DNA of 64,000 bases from Cohnella terricola (GCF_007786475.1 NZ_VNJJ01000010.1:95074-159073); one strand, 5' to 3'; shown: positions 27,460 through 37,337, numbered from the stretch's first letter. Program-made: numbers and translations. The notes: generated by a model not told the origin, from the sequence alone.

Positions 27460-27509
27460 AATAGCGACCGGAAAGGGAGCCGCCAAGCTCTCTTCTCGGT
27501 CGCTATTTT
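27460..27509. terminator. bidirectional terminator
   Basis: A perfect 11-bp stem AATAGCGACCG / CGGTCGCTATT encloses a smaller GGGAG / CTCTC pairing between convergent genes, with T residues on the plus side. Confidence 0.8.
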
Positions 27510-27519
27510 GCATATAGGA

Positions 27520-28377
27520 CTATTTCCGCTTACGGTATTTTCCCGGGGAATCCCCTGTCATTTTACTGAACAATAAATTGAAGTAATTCGCATTCGGATA
27601 ACCGACTCTGCTGGCGATTTCCCGAACCGAGTAGCCCGTTTCGACAAGCATTCGCTTGGCTTCGTCTATCCGGCATTTGATTAAATATTGAATCGGCGAC
27701 ATGCCGACTTCTTCCTTGAATATGTGAGCGAGATGGTAGGGGCTGACGAACACGATTTGGGCGAGATCGCTAAGCGAAAGTTCCAGATGAAAGTTTTTTT
27801 CTATGTAAACCCTTACATGATGGGCAAGGCCTACTGTCGTTTCGTCCTCTCCGGAAGGTTCCGATTGCGGATCGGACGGCACGTCGGACGATGGCTGCGT
27901 CAACGCTTCTTCGTCGCGCAATTCCCTTAGAAAATGAATCAGCAAAGCCTGAAGCAAAGAGGATACGACTTCCGAGCTTCCCAATTGGGGATGGCGGATT
28001 TCATGAAGAATGTCTTCCATGATGCGGTCGACTTTGTGCTGATCCGGGGCTGGCGGGATCAGGAAGGGGACGGAGGAATTCGCGAGCATCCCTCTCCGCT
28101 TGCCCTGAACCTGAAGACCGGACACGAAATAGGCGACGGCTCGAATCGGCAAATCGGCGACTGGCCGGAGCGTCACCTCGACTTCCGGAGGGACGAACAA
28201 GCAAGCGCCTGCGTTGATCTCTATTCGATTGTGAACGGAGCAAGCATGGCCGGATCCCGCCCGGAGCCATAGAACGCAGGATCGTTCACCTGGAGCGATC
28301 GGCAGCGGATCGCTTCCCGCCCAGTCGCACCAACTCGCCAAACGTGGAATCTCCAATAAAATCGAGGGCTTGTTCAT
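27520..28377 (-). CDS. AraC family transcriptional regulator
   Basis: The 285-residue protein has an N-terminal beta-rich sensor domain (CLFVPPEVEVTLRPV), a Ser/Pro/Glu-rich linker (SSDVPSDPQSEPSGED), and the AraC DNA-binding domain (LSLSDLAQIVFVSPYHLAHIFKEEVG, then YSVREIASRVGYPNANYFNLLFSKMTG). It is divergent from the first transporter pair (188-base gap) and is the likely regulator of that operon. Its ribosome site is weak: AGGGGTGAA lies about 17 bases before the ATG, so the true start may differ. Confidence 0.83.
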   Translation of the reverse strand: MNKPSILLEIPRLASWCDWAGSDPLPIAPGERSCVLWLRAGSGHACSVHNRIEINAGACLFVPPEVEVTLRPVADLPIRAVAYFVSGLQVQGKRRGMLANSSVPFLIPPAPDQHKVDRIMEDILHEIRHPQLGSSEVVSSLLQALLIHFLRELRDEEALTQPSSDVPSDPQSEPSGEDETTVGLAHHVRVYIEKNFHLELSLSDLAQIVFVSPYHLAHIFKEEVGMSPIQYLIKCRIDEAKRMLVETGYSVREIASRVGYPNANYFNLLFSKMTGDSPGKYRKRK

Positions 28378-28565
28378 CGCGAAAAAAACGCTTCACCCCT
28401 TTGAATCGAATTATGTATGATGAGGATATAAATTACAATACAGGAAATACGATACCGCAAGAATGTGGAGTAACGAACAAATCTTCCGCAAGATCATTCA
28501 TTTTCCGCGCCGCTATCATCTTTTAAACTAGGAAGCGGGAGAGTTTCCCGAAGGAGTGTGACTCC

Positions 28566-30050
28566 GTGTTGTTGCAAATGAGAGGGATTTCAAAATCTTT
28601 CTATGGGGTTCAAGTGCTCGATGGAATCGACTTTGACCTGAGACCCGGAGAAGTCCACGCTCTCGTTGGAGAGAACGGGGCCGGCAAGTCGACGCTGGCC
28701 AAGCTCATGTCCGGTGTTTACCGCCCGGACGACGGATATATGATCGTGAACGGCAAGCCGGTATCGGCTTACACGCCCATCGAAGCGCAGCGGATGGGAA
28801 TCTCGATGATCTACCAAGAATCATGCCTCGTGCCGGAGATGAGCGTCGCGGAAAACGTATTCCTCGGTTCCGAACCCAGGTGGCTCGGCCTGTTCTCGAA
28901 CGCGATGAAGATGAAGCGCGAAACGAAAAGCATTCTTCGCTCGCTTGGCATGCCGCTCCATCCGAACACGAAGGTGAAGAACTTGTCGATGAGCGAGCAC
29001 CATATCGTCGCGATCGCCAAAGCATTATCTTTAAAAGCGAACATATTCGTGATGGACGAACCGACTGCTTCCTTGTCCGATGCCGAAAGAATACGGCTGT
29101 TCGCGATGATCCGCCGATTCAAGGAGGAAGGGGTCGGGATCGTGTACATCACGCATCGGTTGAACGAGATATTCGACATTTGCGACCGAGTCACGGTGCT
29201 GAGGGACGGCAAAAAGGTCGTTACGACCAGCGTGACCGGGCTCGCCGAGAATCAGTTGGTCAAGCTGATGGTAGGAAGAGAACTTGCTCAGATTTTCCCG
29301 CCTTTATCGAAGCCTACGGACAAGGAATTGCTGAGAGTAGAAAATTTGACGCGCAAACCTTGGTTCGAAAACATCGATTTTCGGTTGAACGAAGGGGAAA
29401 TTCTCGGCATTACCGGGTTGATCGGGTCCGGCACGGAAGGTCTCGCCAAGACGATCTTTGGCGAAGTTCAGCCGGAGTCGGGCAAAGTGTATTGGAATCG
29501 GGAGCCGATTCTGTTGAAGTCCCCTCGGCAAGCGATCGCTTCGGGCTTCGGATACGTGAACCGGGATCGCATCGAATCCGGATTATTTATGGACATGAAC
29601 GTTTATCACAACTTGACGATCGCGAGCTTGAAGAAAATCCATCGCTATCATCTTCTTAAGGATCAACCGGAGCAGGACAAGGCATTGGATGCCATTATCC
29701 AATTGGACATCAAAGCCCGCGACCCGGAGCAGGAGATCAAATTCCTGAGCGGAGGCAACCAACAAAAAGTCATGCTGGGCAAGTGGCTTGTCGCGGAAAG
29801 CGATTTGTATATTCTGGACGAGCCGACGAGGGGGATCGACGTCGCCTCGAAGAGCGAACTGTACGTGCTGCTCCACGAACTGGTTAGAGAAGGAAAAGGC
29901 ATGATCGTGATCTCCTCGGACATGTCTGAACTGATCGGATTGTGCAACCGGATTCTCGTCATGCACGAAGGAAGGATCGTGGACGAGATCGCGCACGAGG
30001 AAGCTTCCCAAGAGCGGATCTTGCAATCTGCAGCAGGCATGCATCGTTAA
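28566..30050 (+). CDS. sugar ABC transporter ATP-binding protein, RbsA type (1)
   Basis: This 494-residue double ATPase energises monosaccharide or polyol uptake. The first nucleotide domain has Walker A GENGAGKST (35-43) and Walker B IFVMDEPTASL, but its signature reads LSMSEHHIV rather than LSGG. The second has a degenerate Walker A (GLIGSGTEG), as is normal in RbsA, and an intact LSGGNQQKV with LYILDEPTRGID. The GTG start follows AAGGAG by ten bases. The permease follows 21 bases later. No binding protein gene is attached to this pair. Confidence 0.9.
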   Translation: MLLQMRGISKSFYGVQVLDGIDFDLRPGEVHALVGENGAGKSTLAKLMSGVYRPDDGYMIVNGKPVSAYTPIEAQRMGISMIYQESCLVPEMSVAENVFLGSEPRWLGLFSNAMKMKRETKSILRSLGMPLHPNTKVKNLSMSEHHIVAIAKALSLKANIFVMDEPTASLSDAERIRLFAMIRRFKEEGVGIVYITHRLNEIFDICDRVTVLRDGKKVVTTSVTGLAENQLVKLMVGRELAQIFPPLSKPTDKELLRVENLTRKPWFENIDFRLNEGEILGITGLIGSGTEGLAKTIFGEVQPESGKVYWNREPILLKSPRQAIASGFGYVNRDRIESGLFMDMNVYHNLTIASLKKIHRYHLLKDQPEQDKALDAIIQLDIKARDPEQEIKFLSGGNQQKVMLGKWLVAESDLYILDEPTRGIDVASKSELYVLLHELVREGKGMIVISSDMSELIGLCNRILVMHEGRIVDEIAHEEASQERILQSAAGMHR

Positions 30051-30071
30051 ATCGCCTTTCGGAGGGGAAAT

Positions 30072-31031
30072 ATGCGAATCGAGTTCGCGACAACGGACAA
30101 TGTCCAGAAGTGGGTATCGCGCAACAAAATATTCATGCTGCTCCTCGCACTTGCTTTTCTAGCCGCGGTTACGAGCGACTACTTCTGGACATGGAACAAC
30201 GTGATGAACGTGTTCCGTCAAGCATCGGTCATCGGGATGATCGCGCTGGGCGTCCATTTCGTCGTCCTGATCGGTAAGCTGGATTTATCCGTAGGTTCGA
30301 TCGTCGTCTTCTCGGGCGCGATCATCCTCTGGGGGCAGAACCTGTTCGGTTTCGATATTCCCGGGTCGCTGCTGTTAGGTGCGATATCGGGAGCACTGCT
30401 TGGAAGCCTGAACGGAGTTCTCGTCACCTATGGCAGGGTACCCTCCTTTATCGCGACGCTGGGCACAATGTTCATCTATCGCTATTTCATGATGTGGGTC
30501 GCGGACGCCGGGGCGATATCGGGCAGCCGAATTAGTCATACGTTTCTCGGACACGGTTACTGGCTGGGCATTCCCGTAGTCGTGCTTCCGCTGTTGATCG
30601 CAGCGATGACCGCGCATTTTCTGCTCTCCCGCACGTTGTTCGGCCGGTACATCTACGCTGTCGGGCAAAATCCGAGAGCAGCTTACAGCTCGGGCGCGAA
30701 CGTGAACCGGGTAACGCTGATCGCCTTCACGCTCAGCGGGATAGCGGCGGGGCTTGGGGCGGTGTTGGAGACAGCCAGGCTGAATTCGATCTCGACGGCC
30801 AATTCCGGCGTGTATTACGAGTTGGACGCGATCGCGGCGGTCGTGCTCGGAGGGGCTTCGCTGCGAGGCGGCAAAGGTACGATACTCGGAACCGTGTCCG
30901 GCGTCCTGATGTTCTCGATTCTCAACAACTATATGAATTTGCAGAACGTTTCTACTTATTTGCAAGGCGTACTGAAAGGATTGCTCATCTTTTTGGTGCT
31001 CTATCGGCAAAATCGCCTTCGGGAGGAGTGA
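30072..31031 (+). CDS. sugar ABC transporter permease, RbsC type (1)
   Basis: The 319-residue membrane protein has eight or more hydrophobic helices and the RbsC-family stretches GVHFVVLIGKLDLSVGS, YELDAIAAVVLGGASLRGG and a C-terminal permease helix. It pairs with the ATPase just upstream. GGAGGGG precedes the ATG. Its stop codon lies in the loop of its terminator. It is about as similar to the second permease (32960) as expected for paralogues in one locus. Confidence 0.9.
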   Translation: MRIEFATTDNVQKWVSRNKIFMLLLALAFLAAVTSDYFWTWNNVMNVFRQASVIGMIALGVHFVVLIGKLDLSVGSIVVFSGAIILWGQNLFGFDIPGSLLLGAISGALLGSLNGVLVTYGRVPSFIATLGTMFIYRYFMMWVADAGAISGSRISHTFLGHGYWLGIPVVVLPLLIAAMTAHFLLSRTLFGRYIYAVGQNPRAAYSSGANVNRVTLIAFTLSGIAAGLGAVLETARLNSISTANSGVYYELDAIAAVVLGGASLRGGKGTILGTVSGVLMFSILNNYMNLQNVSTYLQGVLKGLLIFLVLYRQNRLREE

Positions 31032-31048
31032 CTCCCGAAGGTTTTTTT
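31016..31048 (+). terminator. intrinsic terminator with the permease stop codon in its loop
   Basis: CCTTCGGGAG / CTCCCGAAGG, a perfect 10-bp stem, is followed by seven T residues; TGA at 31029 is in the loop. Confidence 0.92.
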
Positions 31049-31066
31049 AACATATCAGAAAGGGGT

Positions 31067-31175
31067 GATTAGTGATGAAAAACATCATACTTTCGCCTCG
31101 AGGGGCGCCGGTGGGGAGCGAGTACGATGAAAAACATCGCTATAGGAGCGTGAGAGCCACTTTTTGTTCGGTTCC
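31067..31175 (+). repeat. dispersed structured repeat, copy C (shortened, diverged)
   Basis: It begins ATTAGTGATGAAAAACATCA and ends in ACTTTTTGTTCGG like copy A. The first small hairpin reads TGATG-A5-CATCA, where other copies read TGGTG-A5-CATCG, so the stem is kept with paired changes. It sits in tandem with copy D at the same 114-bp offset as A and B. Confidence 0.78.
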
Positions 31176-31180
31176 CGGGT

Positions 31181-31316
31181 GATTAGTGATGAAAAACATC
31201 ATACTTCTGCTTTGAGGGGGGCTGGTAGAGAGCAAGTACGATGAAAAACATCGCTATAGGGAGTGCACCCGACTCGAAAGGACCGTCAGGACGAACTCTC
31301 CCGAAGGTTTTTTTAT
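31181..31316 (+). repeat. dispersed structured repeat, copy D (full length, diverged)
   Basis: It has the same left part as copy C and the long right part of copies B and E. Its last hairpin has decayed; the tail CCCGAAGG-T7 matches the terminator of the permease just upstream. The stretch from 31049 to 31462 holds copies C and D and no gene. Confidence 0.75.
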
Positions 31317-31462
31317 TGTACGCGCCGCAAGATCGTGTACTTGTGTAGCTGCGGGTCCGCAAGATTATGAAGCGCGCCTTCGCAAGTTTGTTAATTGCGG
31401 GAATGGGCGTTTATTTTTTAGTATGAAATCGTAAGAGCCGCGAGAAAGCCGGGGGTGATCGA

Positions 31463-32941
31463 GTGATTCTAGAGATGAAGGGAATATCCAAAGCTTTTTA
31501 CGGAGTGAAAGCGCTTCAGGATGTGTCGTTCGGGCTTAAGAAGGGTGAAGTTCACGCGCTGGTCGGGGAGAACGGAGCGGGCAAATCTACGTTAATGAAG
31601 ATATTGGCCGGTATTTACGAACCGGAAGAGGGCGAAATCGTGTTCGGCGGTAAGCCTGTACGTATCGGCACTCCTCAGCAGTCTAGAAGGCTGGGTATCT
31701 CTGTGATTCATCAGGAGCTGCAGCTCGTCCCGCACATGACGGTGGCCGAGAATGTTTTTCTAGGGCGGGAGACGAAGCGGGCTGGGTTATTCTCAGATCG
31801 CAAGGAAATGGAAGGGGCAACGAGACGCTTGCTCGATCAGTTCGGCCTGAGTTTGAATCCTCAGGAGCGTGTCGCGAACCTCGGCATCGGAGCTAGGCAA
31901 ATCGTCGAAATCGCAAAGGCGCTTTCCATGAACGCGGAAGTGCTCGTGATGGATGAGCCGACGGCCGTGCTGGAAGAGAGGGAGGCGAACCAATTGTTCG
32001 AGCTGATTCACCGGTTTAAGCAACGGGGGGTATCGATCGTCTACATTTCCCATCGTCTGCACGAGCTGAAAGGGATCTGCGACCGGATAACGGTGCTCAG
32101 GGACGGGCGCCACGTCACGACGAGAAGCATGGAGGGTTTGACGGAAAAGGAAATCGCAAACCTGATGGTCGGAAGAGAGCTGAAGGAGATGTACCCGACG
32201 CATCCGGAAGCTTTCGGCGACGAGATGCTTAAGGTCGAAGGGTTGACCCGCCGTCCGTATTTCGAAGATATCCGGTTCCACGTCAAGCAAGGTGAAATCA
32301 TCGGTTTCGCCGGGCTGATCGGAGCGGGACGGACGGAGCTGATGCGCACGCTATTCGGCGACTGGAGAGCGCAGGAGGGCACGGTGATCTGGAAAGGCAG
32401 CCCGGTTTACTTTCGCAGCCCGATGGATGCAGTCAAGCTCGGATGGGGGTTCGCGACCGAAGACCGAAAGGGCTCGGGGCTGCTCATGGAGATGAACGCA
32501 GCCCATAACATGACTCTGTCCAATCCGGCGAAGATCAGCCGCTGGAATCTCATCCGCAAGAAAAGCGAAACCAAAATCGTAAACGAGAAAATCCGTGAGT
32601 TGAACATTAACGCCAAATCGCTCAACGGGCCGGTCAAAAACTTGAGCGGAGGCAACCAGCAAAAGGTCGTCATCGCGAAGTGGCTCGTATCCGATGTGGA
32701 GTTGTTCATCTTGGACGAACCGACGCGGGGAATCGACGTCGGCGCGAGAGGCGAGATTTACAACCTGATTGCGACGTTCGCGCAGGAAGGCAAGGCAGTC
32801 ATCGTCGTCTCGTCCGAATTGCCCGAATTGATCGGGTTGTGCAATCGGATTTACGTCATGCATCACGGAAAAATCAAAGGCGAGCTCTGCGGCCGGGAAG
32901 CGAACGAACAGAACATTATGGCTATGGCTACTGGCCTTTAA
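31463..32941 (+). CDS. sugar ABC transporter ATP-binding protein, RbsA type (2)
   Basis: The 492-residue double ATPase has Walker A GENGAGKST (35-43) and VLVMDEPTAVL in the first domain, and GLIGAGRTELMRTLFG (degenerate Walker A), LSGGNQQKV and LFILDEPTRGID in the second. It is a paralogue of the ATPase at 28566. GGGGGTGAT precedes the GTG start. It heads an ATPase-permease-binding protein operon, the complete set lacking in the first pair. Confidence 0.92.
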   Translation: MILEMKGISKAFYGVKALQDVSFGLKKGEVHALVGENGAGKSTLMKILAGIYEPEEGEIVFGGKPVRIGTPQQSRRLGISVIHQELQLVPHMTVAENVFLGRETKRAGLFSDRKEMEGATRRLLDQFGLSLNPQERVANLGIGARQIVEIAKALSMNAEVLVMDEPTAVLEEREANQLFELIHRFKQRGVSIVYISHRLHELKGICDRITVLRDGRHVTTRSMEGLTEKEIANLMVGRELKEMYPTHPEAFGDEMLKVEGLTRRPYFEDIRFHVKQGEIIGFAGLIGAGRTELMRTLFGDWRAQEGTVIWKGSPVYFRSPMDAVKLGWGFATEDRKGSGLLMEMNAAHNMTLSNPAKISRWNLIRKKSETKIVNEKIRELNINAKSLNGPVKNLSGGNQQKVVIAKWLVSDVELFILDEPTRGIDVGARGEIYNLIATFAQEGKAVIVVSSELPELIGLCNRIYVMHHGKIKGELCGREANEQNIMAMATGL

Positions 32942-32959
32942 TCAAAGGGGGAACGGCCG

Positions 32960-33937
32960 ATGTCCCAAGCGGCAACGGATTACGAAAAGAGAAGCACCTC
33001 CGCCGGAATGCGGTGGGGAAAATATTTATGGGACCAGTACAGCGTGATCTTTGCCTTTGTCGTGTTGGTTGCTCTTGCCGCTTTGCTCAACGAACATTTC
33101 CTCGACATCGGTAACATCACGAACGTACTGCGCCAAGTGTCGATCGTCGGCATTCTGTCTCTAGGCATGACTTTCGTCATCATTCTCGGAGGAATCGATT
33201 TGTCCGTCGGATCGGTGCTCGCGTTCTCGGGTACGGTCATCATGGCGGCGCAAGTGACTTACGGGCTGCCGATCTGGATGTCGATCGTTCTGGGTCTTAT
33301 CGCGGGAGCGCTGCTCGGCATCATTAACGGATTGGTCATTACTTACGGCAAAATTACGGCATTTATCGCAACGCTGGCCATGATGACGATCGCACGCTCT
33401 TTGGCTCTGTATTATGCGGACGCGGGGGCGATATCGGGCTACGATTCCGCGTACAGCAATATCGGCAATGAATATTGGTTGGGCATCCCGATCCCGGTCA
33501 TCCTGTTTGGGGCTATATTCTTGCTTTGCTACATCGTGCTGGAGAAAACGGTGTTCGGCCGCCATATTTATGCCGTCGGCGGGAACTCCCAAGCCGCGCG
33601 GCTCTCCGCGATCTCCGTGTTCAAGGTTACGATTGCCTCGTACTTCATTTGCGGGTTAACCGCCGCGATCGGCGCCGTCATCGAGACGTCGCGTTTGAAC
33701 TCGATAAGCACGTCCAGCTCGGGGCATATGTACGAGCTCGACGCGATCGCCGCGGTAATCATAGGTGGGACTAGCCTTTCCGGAGGGCGCGGTCGCATCG
33801 TAGGCACTTTGTTTGGCGTTCTGATCTTAGGCGTGCTCAGCAATATTATGAATCTTCTAAACATCTCGCCATATTTGCAGGGGGTGGTTAAGGGTTTAAT
33901 CATTATCGCAGCGGTGCTACTGCAAAAAAGGGATTAA
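32960..33937 (+). CDS. sugar ABC transporter permease, RbsC type (2)
   Basis: The 325-residue permease has the family stretches GMTFVIILGGIDLSVGSVLA and YELDAIAAVIIGGTSLSGGRGR and eight or more hydrophobic helices. It begins 18 bases after its ATPase with AAAGGGGG ahead. A short soluble N-terminus (about 25 residues, charged) precedes the first helix. Confidence 0.92.
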   Translation: MSQAATDYEKRSTSAGMRWGKYLWDQYSVIFAFVVLVALAALLNEHFLDIGNITNVLRQVSIVGILSLGMTFVIILGGIDLSVGSVLAFSGTVIMAAQVTYGLPIWMSIVLGLIAGALLGIINGLVITYGKITAFIATLAMMTIARSLALYYADAGAISGYDSAYSNIGNEYWLGIPIPVILFGAIFLLCYIVLEKTVFGRHIYAVGGNSQAARLSAISVFKVTIASYFICGLTAAIGAVIETSRLNSISTSSSGHMYELDAIAAVIIGGTSLSGGRGRIVGTLFGVLILGVLSNIMNLLNISPYLQGVVKGLIIIAAVLLQKRD

Positions 33938-33995
33938 CCTAAGCAATCCGTTACCTAGTGAAGAACCAAAATCGAATCCATGGAGGGTCATTCCA

Positions 33996-35045
33996 ATGTC
34001 GAGAAAAACGATTAAGCTATTGGCGTTTGCTGTCATGATAGCCGTTATCTTGTCCGCTTGCAGCAACGGCAAAAACAAAGCTTCCGAAAGTCCGATCGCG
34101 ACACCGTCATCAAGCCAGGAAGATTCGGACAATGCCGCGGGAGGAAACTATACGATCGGCATATCGTTGCCCGCGGCCGATCACGGCTGGATGGGCGCAT
34201 TGATCGCCAACGCGAAAGCGGAAGCCGACAAGCATGAGAATATCAAATCGATCGTCTACACCGCGAAAGATCCGGCCAAGCAAACGTCGGACATCGAAGA
34301 TTTGATCACGAAGAAAGTAGACGCCATTGTCATGCTGCCGATCGAATCCGCGGCGCTGACGCCTGCCGCCGAGAAGGTGGCGAAAGCGGGTATCCCGCTT
34401 ATCGTCGTCGACCGAGCGGTCAATACGGAAAGCTATCGGCTGTACGTCGGCGGCGACAACTACGGTATCGGGTACGGAGACGCCAAATATCTCGTTGATG
34501 CGCTCGTGAAGCGCAAGGGGAAAGCGGAAGGCAAAATCATCGAGATCAGCGGCGTGCCGTCATCCGTTACCGACCTTCGCTCGAAAGGTTTCCGCGACTA
34601 CATTAAGGATTATCCGGGCGTGCAGATCATCGCTTCGCAGCCGGGCGATTTTACCCGCGAAAAAGCGCTGAAAGCGATGGAAAACATTTTGCAGGCGAAT
34701 AAGGAAATCGATGCCGTATATTCCCAGGACGACGACATGACGGTCGGCATCGTTCAGGCGATCAAGGACGCCAAACGCGCGGAAGAGATGTTTATCGTCA
34801 GCTCCGGCGGCATGCAGGAAATCTACAAGATGATGAAGGAGAAAGCGAAGCCTGAAGTCGTCGTATCGTTGACGTATTCCCCGACGATGAGCGGCACGGC
34901 CGTGAAGCTGGCTACGTTGATTCTCGAGGGGAAAGCAATCGAAGGGTTCTGGGAGAAGAGCGTTCCGCATCATATCGTATTGGAGGCGACTCCTGTTACT
35001 CCGGACAACGTGAACGCTTTCCTGAATCCAGATTCGAAGTATTAA
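33996..35045 (+). CDS. sugar-binding lipoprotein of the ABC transporter
   Basis: This 349-residue extracellular binding protein delivers sugar to the permeases. The signal peptide ends in the lipobox ILSAC (Cys near 23), followed by a Ser-rich linker and a ribose-type periplasmic-binding fold (YTIGISLPAADHGWMGALIANAK, then VDAIVMLPIES and LIVVDRAVNTE). TGGAGGGTC precedes the ATG. As the only binding protein in the locus it may serve both permease pairs. A GC-rich stem-loop (about 35058-35083) follows. The ligand is unknown; the inositol/ribose group is most likely. Confidence 0.9.
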   Translation: MSRKTIKLLAFAVMIAVILSACSNGKNKASESPIATPSSSQEDSDNAAGGNYTIGISLPAADHGWMGALIANAKAEADKHENIKSIVYTAKDPAKQTSDIEDLITKKVDAIVMLPIESAALTPAAEKVAKAGIPLIVVDRAVNTESYRLYVGGDNYGIGYGDAKYLVDALVKRKGKAEGKIIEISGVPSSVTDLRSKGFRDYIKDYPGVQIIASQPGDFTREKALKAMENILQANKEIDAVYSQDDDMTVGIVQAIKDAKRAEEMFIVSSGGMQEIYKMMKEKAKPEVVVSLTYSPTMSGTAVKLATLILEGKAIEGFWEKSVPHHIVLEATPVTPDNVNAFLNPDSKY

Positions 35046-35214
35046 CTTGAAGAAGCGGCGGGTCGCTTAAGGCGGCCCGTCTTTGTCGCCCTTCTGAAAT
35101 AGAGGTAGCAAACCTTATGCGAAATCATGTAAAATAGAATAGATCTCTATGAACGCGCGTACATAGAACGCGTGCCGATCTATTACTCATACGAGAAAGG
35201 TTTGGTGGACGACT

Positions 35215-36177
35215 GTGAAATCAGGAGTATTTATCGTTCTATTCGCTCAACAATCGTTTGAACAAGCGCTGGATACCGTCAAAGCGGCAGGACTGCAATC
35301 CGTGGAAATCGGAACGGGAGGTTTCCCGGGAACCTCGCATGTGAACGCCAAGGAAATCGTCGGCGACGACGCGGCTATCCGCCGCATTCGCGAAGCGGTC
35401 GATGCTAGAGGTCTAACGATCAGCGCGCTGAGCTGTCACGGCAACCCGCTCCATCCGGACAAGGCAGCCGCCCAATCCGATCACGAAGATTTCGTCGCCA
35501 CCGTTCAATTGGCGGAGAAGCTTGGCGTCGATACGGTTATTACGTTCTCCGGCTGCCCGGGCGATTCGGCGAATTCCAAATATCCGTCTTGGGTCACATG
35601 CCCATGGCCGCCCGATTTTCTGACCGTGCTGGAATGGCAATGGAACGAGATCGCGATTCCATATTGGAAGGAACAGTCCGCGCTCGCCCGCAAGCATAAC
35701 GTTAAAATCGCGATCGAAGCCCATCCGGGGTTCCTCGTATACAATACCGAGACGGCGCTTCGCTTGCGCAAGGAAGCGGGCGACAATATCGGCGTCAACT
35801 TCGACCCTTCCCACTTGTTCTGGCAAGGCATGGATCCGATCGAATGCGTCAAAGCGCTCGGCGACTCCATCTACCACGTGCACGCGAAGGATACGAAGAT
35901 CGACAAGCGCAACACGGCCCTCAACGGGGTTCTCGATACGAAGCATTACGGCGACATTCTTAACCGTTCTTTCGTGTTCCGTACAGTAGGTTACGGCCAC
36001 GACGACGAGTTCTGGAAGGATCTCGTCAGCACGCTGCGTCTCGTCGGATACGACGGCACGATCAGCATCGAGCATGAAGACGGCATCATGAGCGTCAACG
36101 AAGGATTCACGAAAGCGGCTGGATTCTTGAATTCCCTCATCTTGAAAGAAAGCGCTGGTGAAATGTGGTGGGCGTAA
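35215..36177 (+). CDS. sugar phosphate isomerase/epimerase, xylose isomerase-like barrel
   Basis: The 320-residue TIM-barrel protein belongs to the AP endonuclease 2/xylose isomerase-like group that acts on sugars and inositol derivatives. Metal-site candidates are visible: IAIEAHPGF (Glu and His near 165), NVFDPSHLFW-like VNFDPSHLFWQG (Asp/His near 200), YHVHAKDTK (His near 222) and ISIEHED (Glu near 283). The GTG start follows GGTGG. The downstream oxidoreductase gene overlaps it by 13 bases, so the two enzymes are made together. Confidence 0.87.
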   Translation: MKSGVFIVLFAQQSFEQALDTVKAAGLQSVEIGTGGFPGTSHVNAKEIVGDDAAIRRIREAVDARGLTISALSCHGNPLHPDKAAAQSDHEDFVATVQLAEKLGVDTVITFSGCPGDSANSKYPSWVTCPWPPDFLTVLEWQWNEIAIPYWKEQSALARKHNVKIAIEAHPGFLVYNTETALRLRKEAGDNIGVNFDPSHLFWQGMDPIECVKALGDSIYHVHAKDTKIDKRNTALNGVLDTKHYGDILNRSFVFRTVGYGHDDEFWKDLVSTLRLVGYDGTISIEHEDGIMSVNEGFTKAAGFLNSLILKESAGEMWWA

Positions 36178-37337
36178 ACAAAAAGAAAATCAACGTCGGC
36201 ATGGTCGGCTATAAATTCATGGGCAAAGCCCATAGCCATGCATACAAAGACGTAGGCATGTTCTTCGATCCGGCAGCGGACGTCGTCATGAAAGCGATCT
36301 GCGGCCGCGACGAGAACGGCGTTAAGGAAGCGGCCGAGAAGTTCGGTTGGGATTCTTACGAGACCGACTGGCGCAAAATGGTTGAGCGCGACGATATCGA
36401 CTTCGTCGACATCAACGCTCCGAGCGATGCGCATAAAGAAATTACGCTAGCTGCGATTGCGGCAGGCAAGAATGTATTTTGCGAGAAACCGCTCGCGCTT
36501 AATCTGGCGGACGGCCGTGAAATGCTTGCGGCGGCGGAGAAAGCTGGCGTCAAACATGCGATCTGCTTTAACTACCGGTTCCTTCCAGCGGTACAGCTCG
36601 CCAAACAAATAATCGACGAAGGCCGTCTCGGCGAGATTCATCACTACCGCGCAACGTACCTGCAAGACTGGTTGGTCGATCCGAACACGCCGCTCGCTTG
36701 GCGCCTGAAGAAGGAAGTGGCGGGTTCCGGTGCGCACGGCGACATCAATGCGCACAGCATCGACTTGGCGCGCTTCCTGATTGGCGAGTTCGATCGCGTC
36801 GTAGGCCATAACCGCACATTCGTGAAAGAACGTCCGATTCTGACCGGCTCGGCCGGTTTGTCCGGATCCGGTTCCGCGACGGAGAAGGGCGAAGTAACCG
36901 TCGACGATGCGACGGGATTCCTCGCCGACTTCAAGAACGGCGCGATGGGCATGTTCGTCGCTTCCCGTTTCGCAGCAGGCCGCAAGAACCATAATACATT
37001 CGAGATACACGGCAGCAAAGGCACCATTCGTTGGGATCTGGAGAAGCTGAACGAGCTGGAAGTCTACTTCCGCGAGGACGAGCCGAATCTGGCAGGTTTC
37101 CGTCGTATTTTGGCTACGGAACCAACGCATAAATACGCCGGCAACTGGTGGCCGACCGGACACATTATCGGGTACGAGCATGCGTTCGTTCATATCGTGT
37201 ACGAGTTCGTGCAGCATATGACGACAGGCTCCCCGTTCGCGCCGACGTTCCTGGACGGCGTGAAATGCCAAGAGGTGCTGGAAGCGGTCGACTTGTCGAT
37301 CGAGCGCGGCTCCTGGGTCGGCATCGACGAAGTGTAA
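36165..37337 (+). CDS. Gfo/Idh/MocA family oxidoreductase
   Basis: This 390-residue dehydrogenase has a Rossmann start KINVGMVGYKFMGKAHSHAY, the CEKPLALNLADGREML motif near residue 106 and GSGAHGDINAHSIDLARFLIG near 187 with the catalytic His region. The GTG start overlaps the isomerase gene, with no strong ribosome site of its own, which suggests translational coupling. The isomerase-dehydrogenase pair after a sugar transporter is a common catabolic arrangement. The sequence differs clearly from the other family member at 26378. Confidence 0.88.
   Translation: MVGVNKKKINVGMVGYKFMGKAHSHAYKDVGMFFDPAADVVMKAICGRDENGVKEAAEKFGWDSYETDWRKMVERDDIDFVDINAPSDAHKEITLAAIAAGKNVFCEKPLALNLADGREMLAAAEKAGVKHAICFNYRFLPAVQLAKQIIDEGRLGEIHHYRATYLQDWLVDPNTPLAWRLKKEVAGSGAHGDINAHSIDLARFLIGEFDRVVGHNRTFVKERPILTGSAGLSGSGSATEKGEVTVDDATGFLADFKNGAMGMFVASRFAAGRKNHNTFEIHGSKGTIRWDLEKLNELEVYFREDEPNLAGFRRILATEPTHKYAGNWWPTGHIIGYEHAFVHIVYEFVQHMTTGSPFAPTFLDGVKCQEVLEAVDLSIERGSWVGIDEV

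Noticed and set aside
31181..31316. Riboswitch controlling the second sugar transporter
   Set aside because: Near-identical copies lie before unrelated genes, this copy has lost its second stem and terminator hairpin, and it ends about 150 bases before the start codon.
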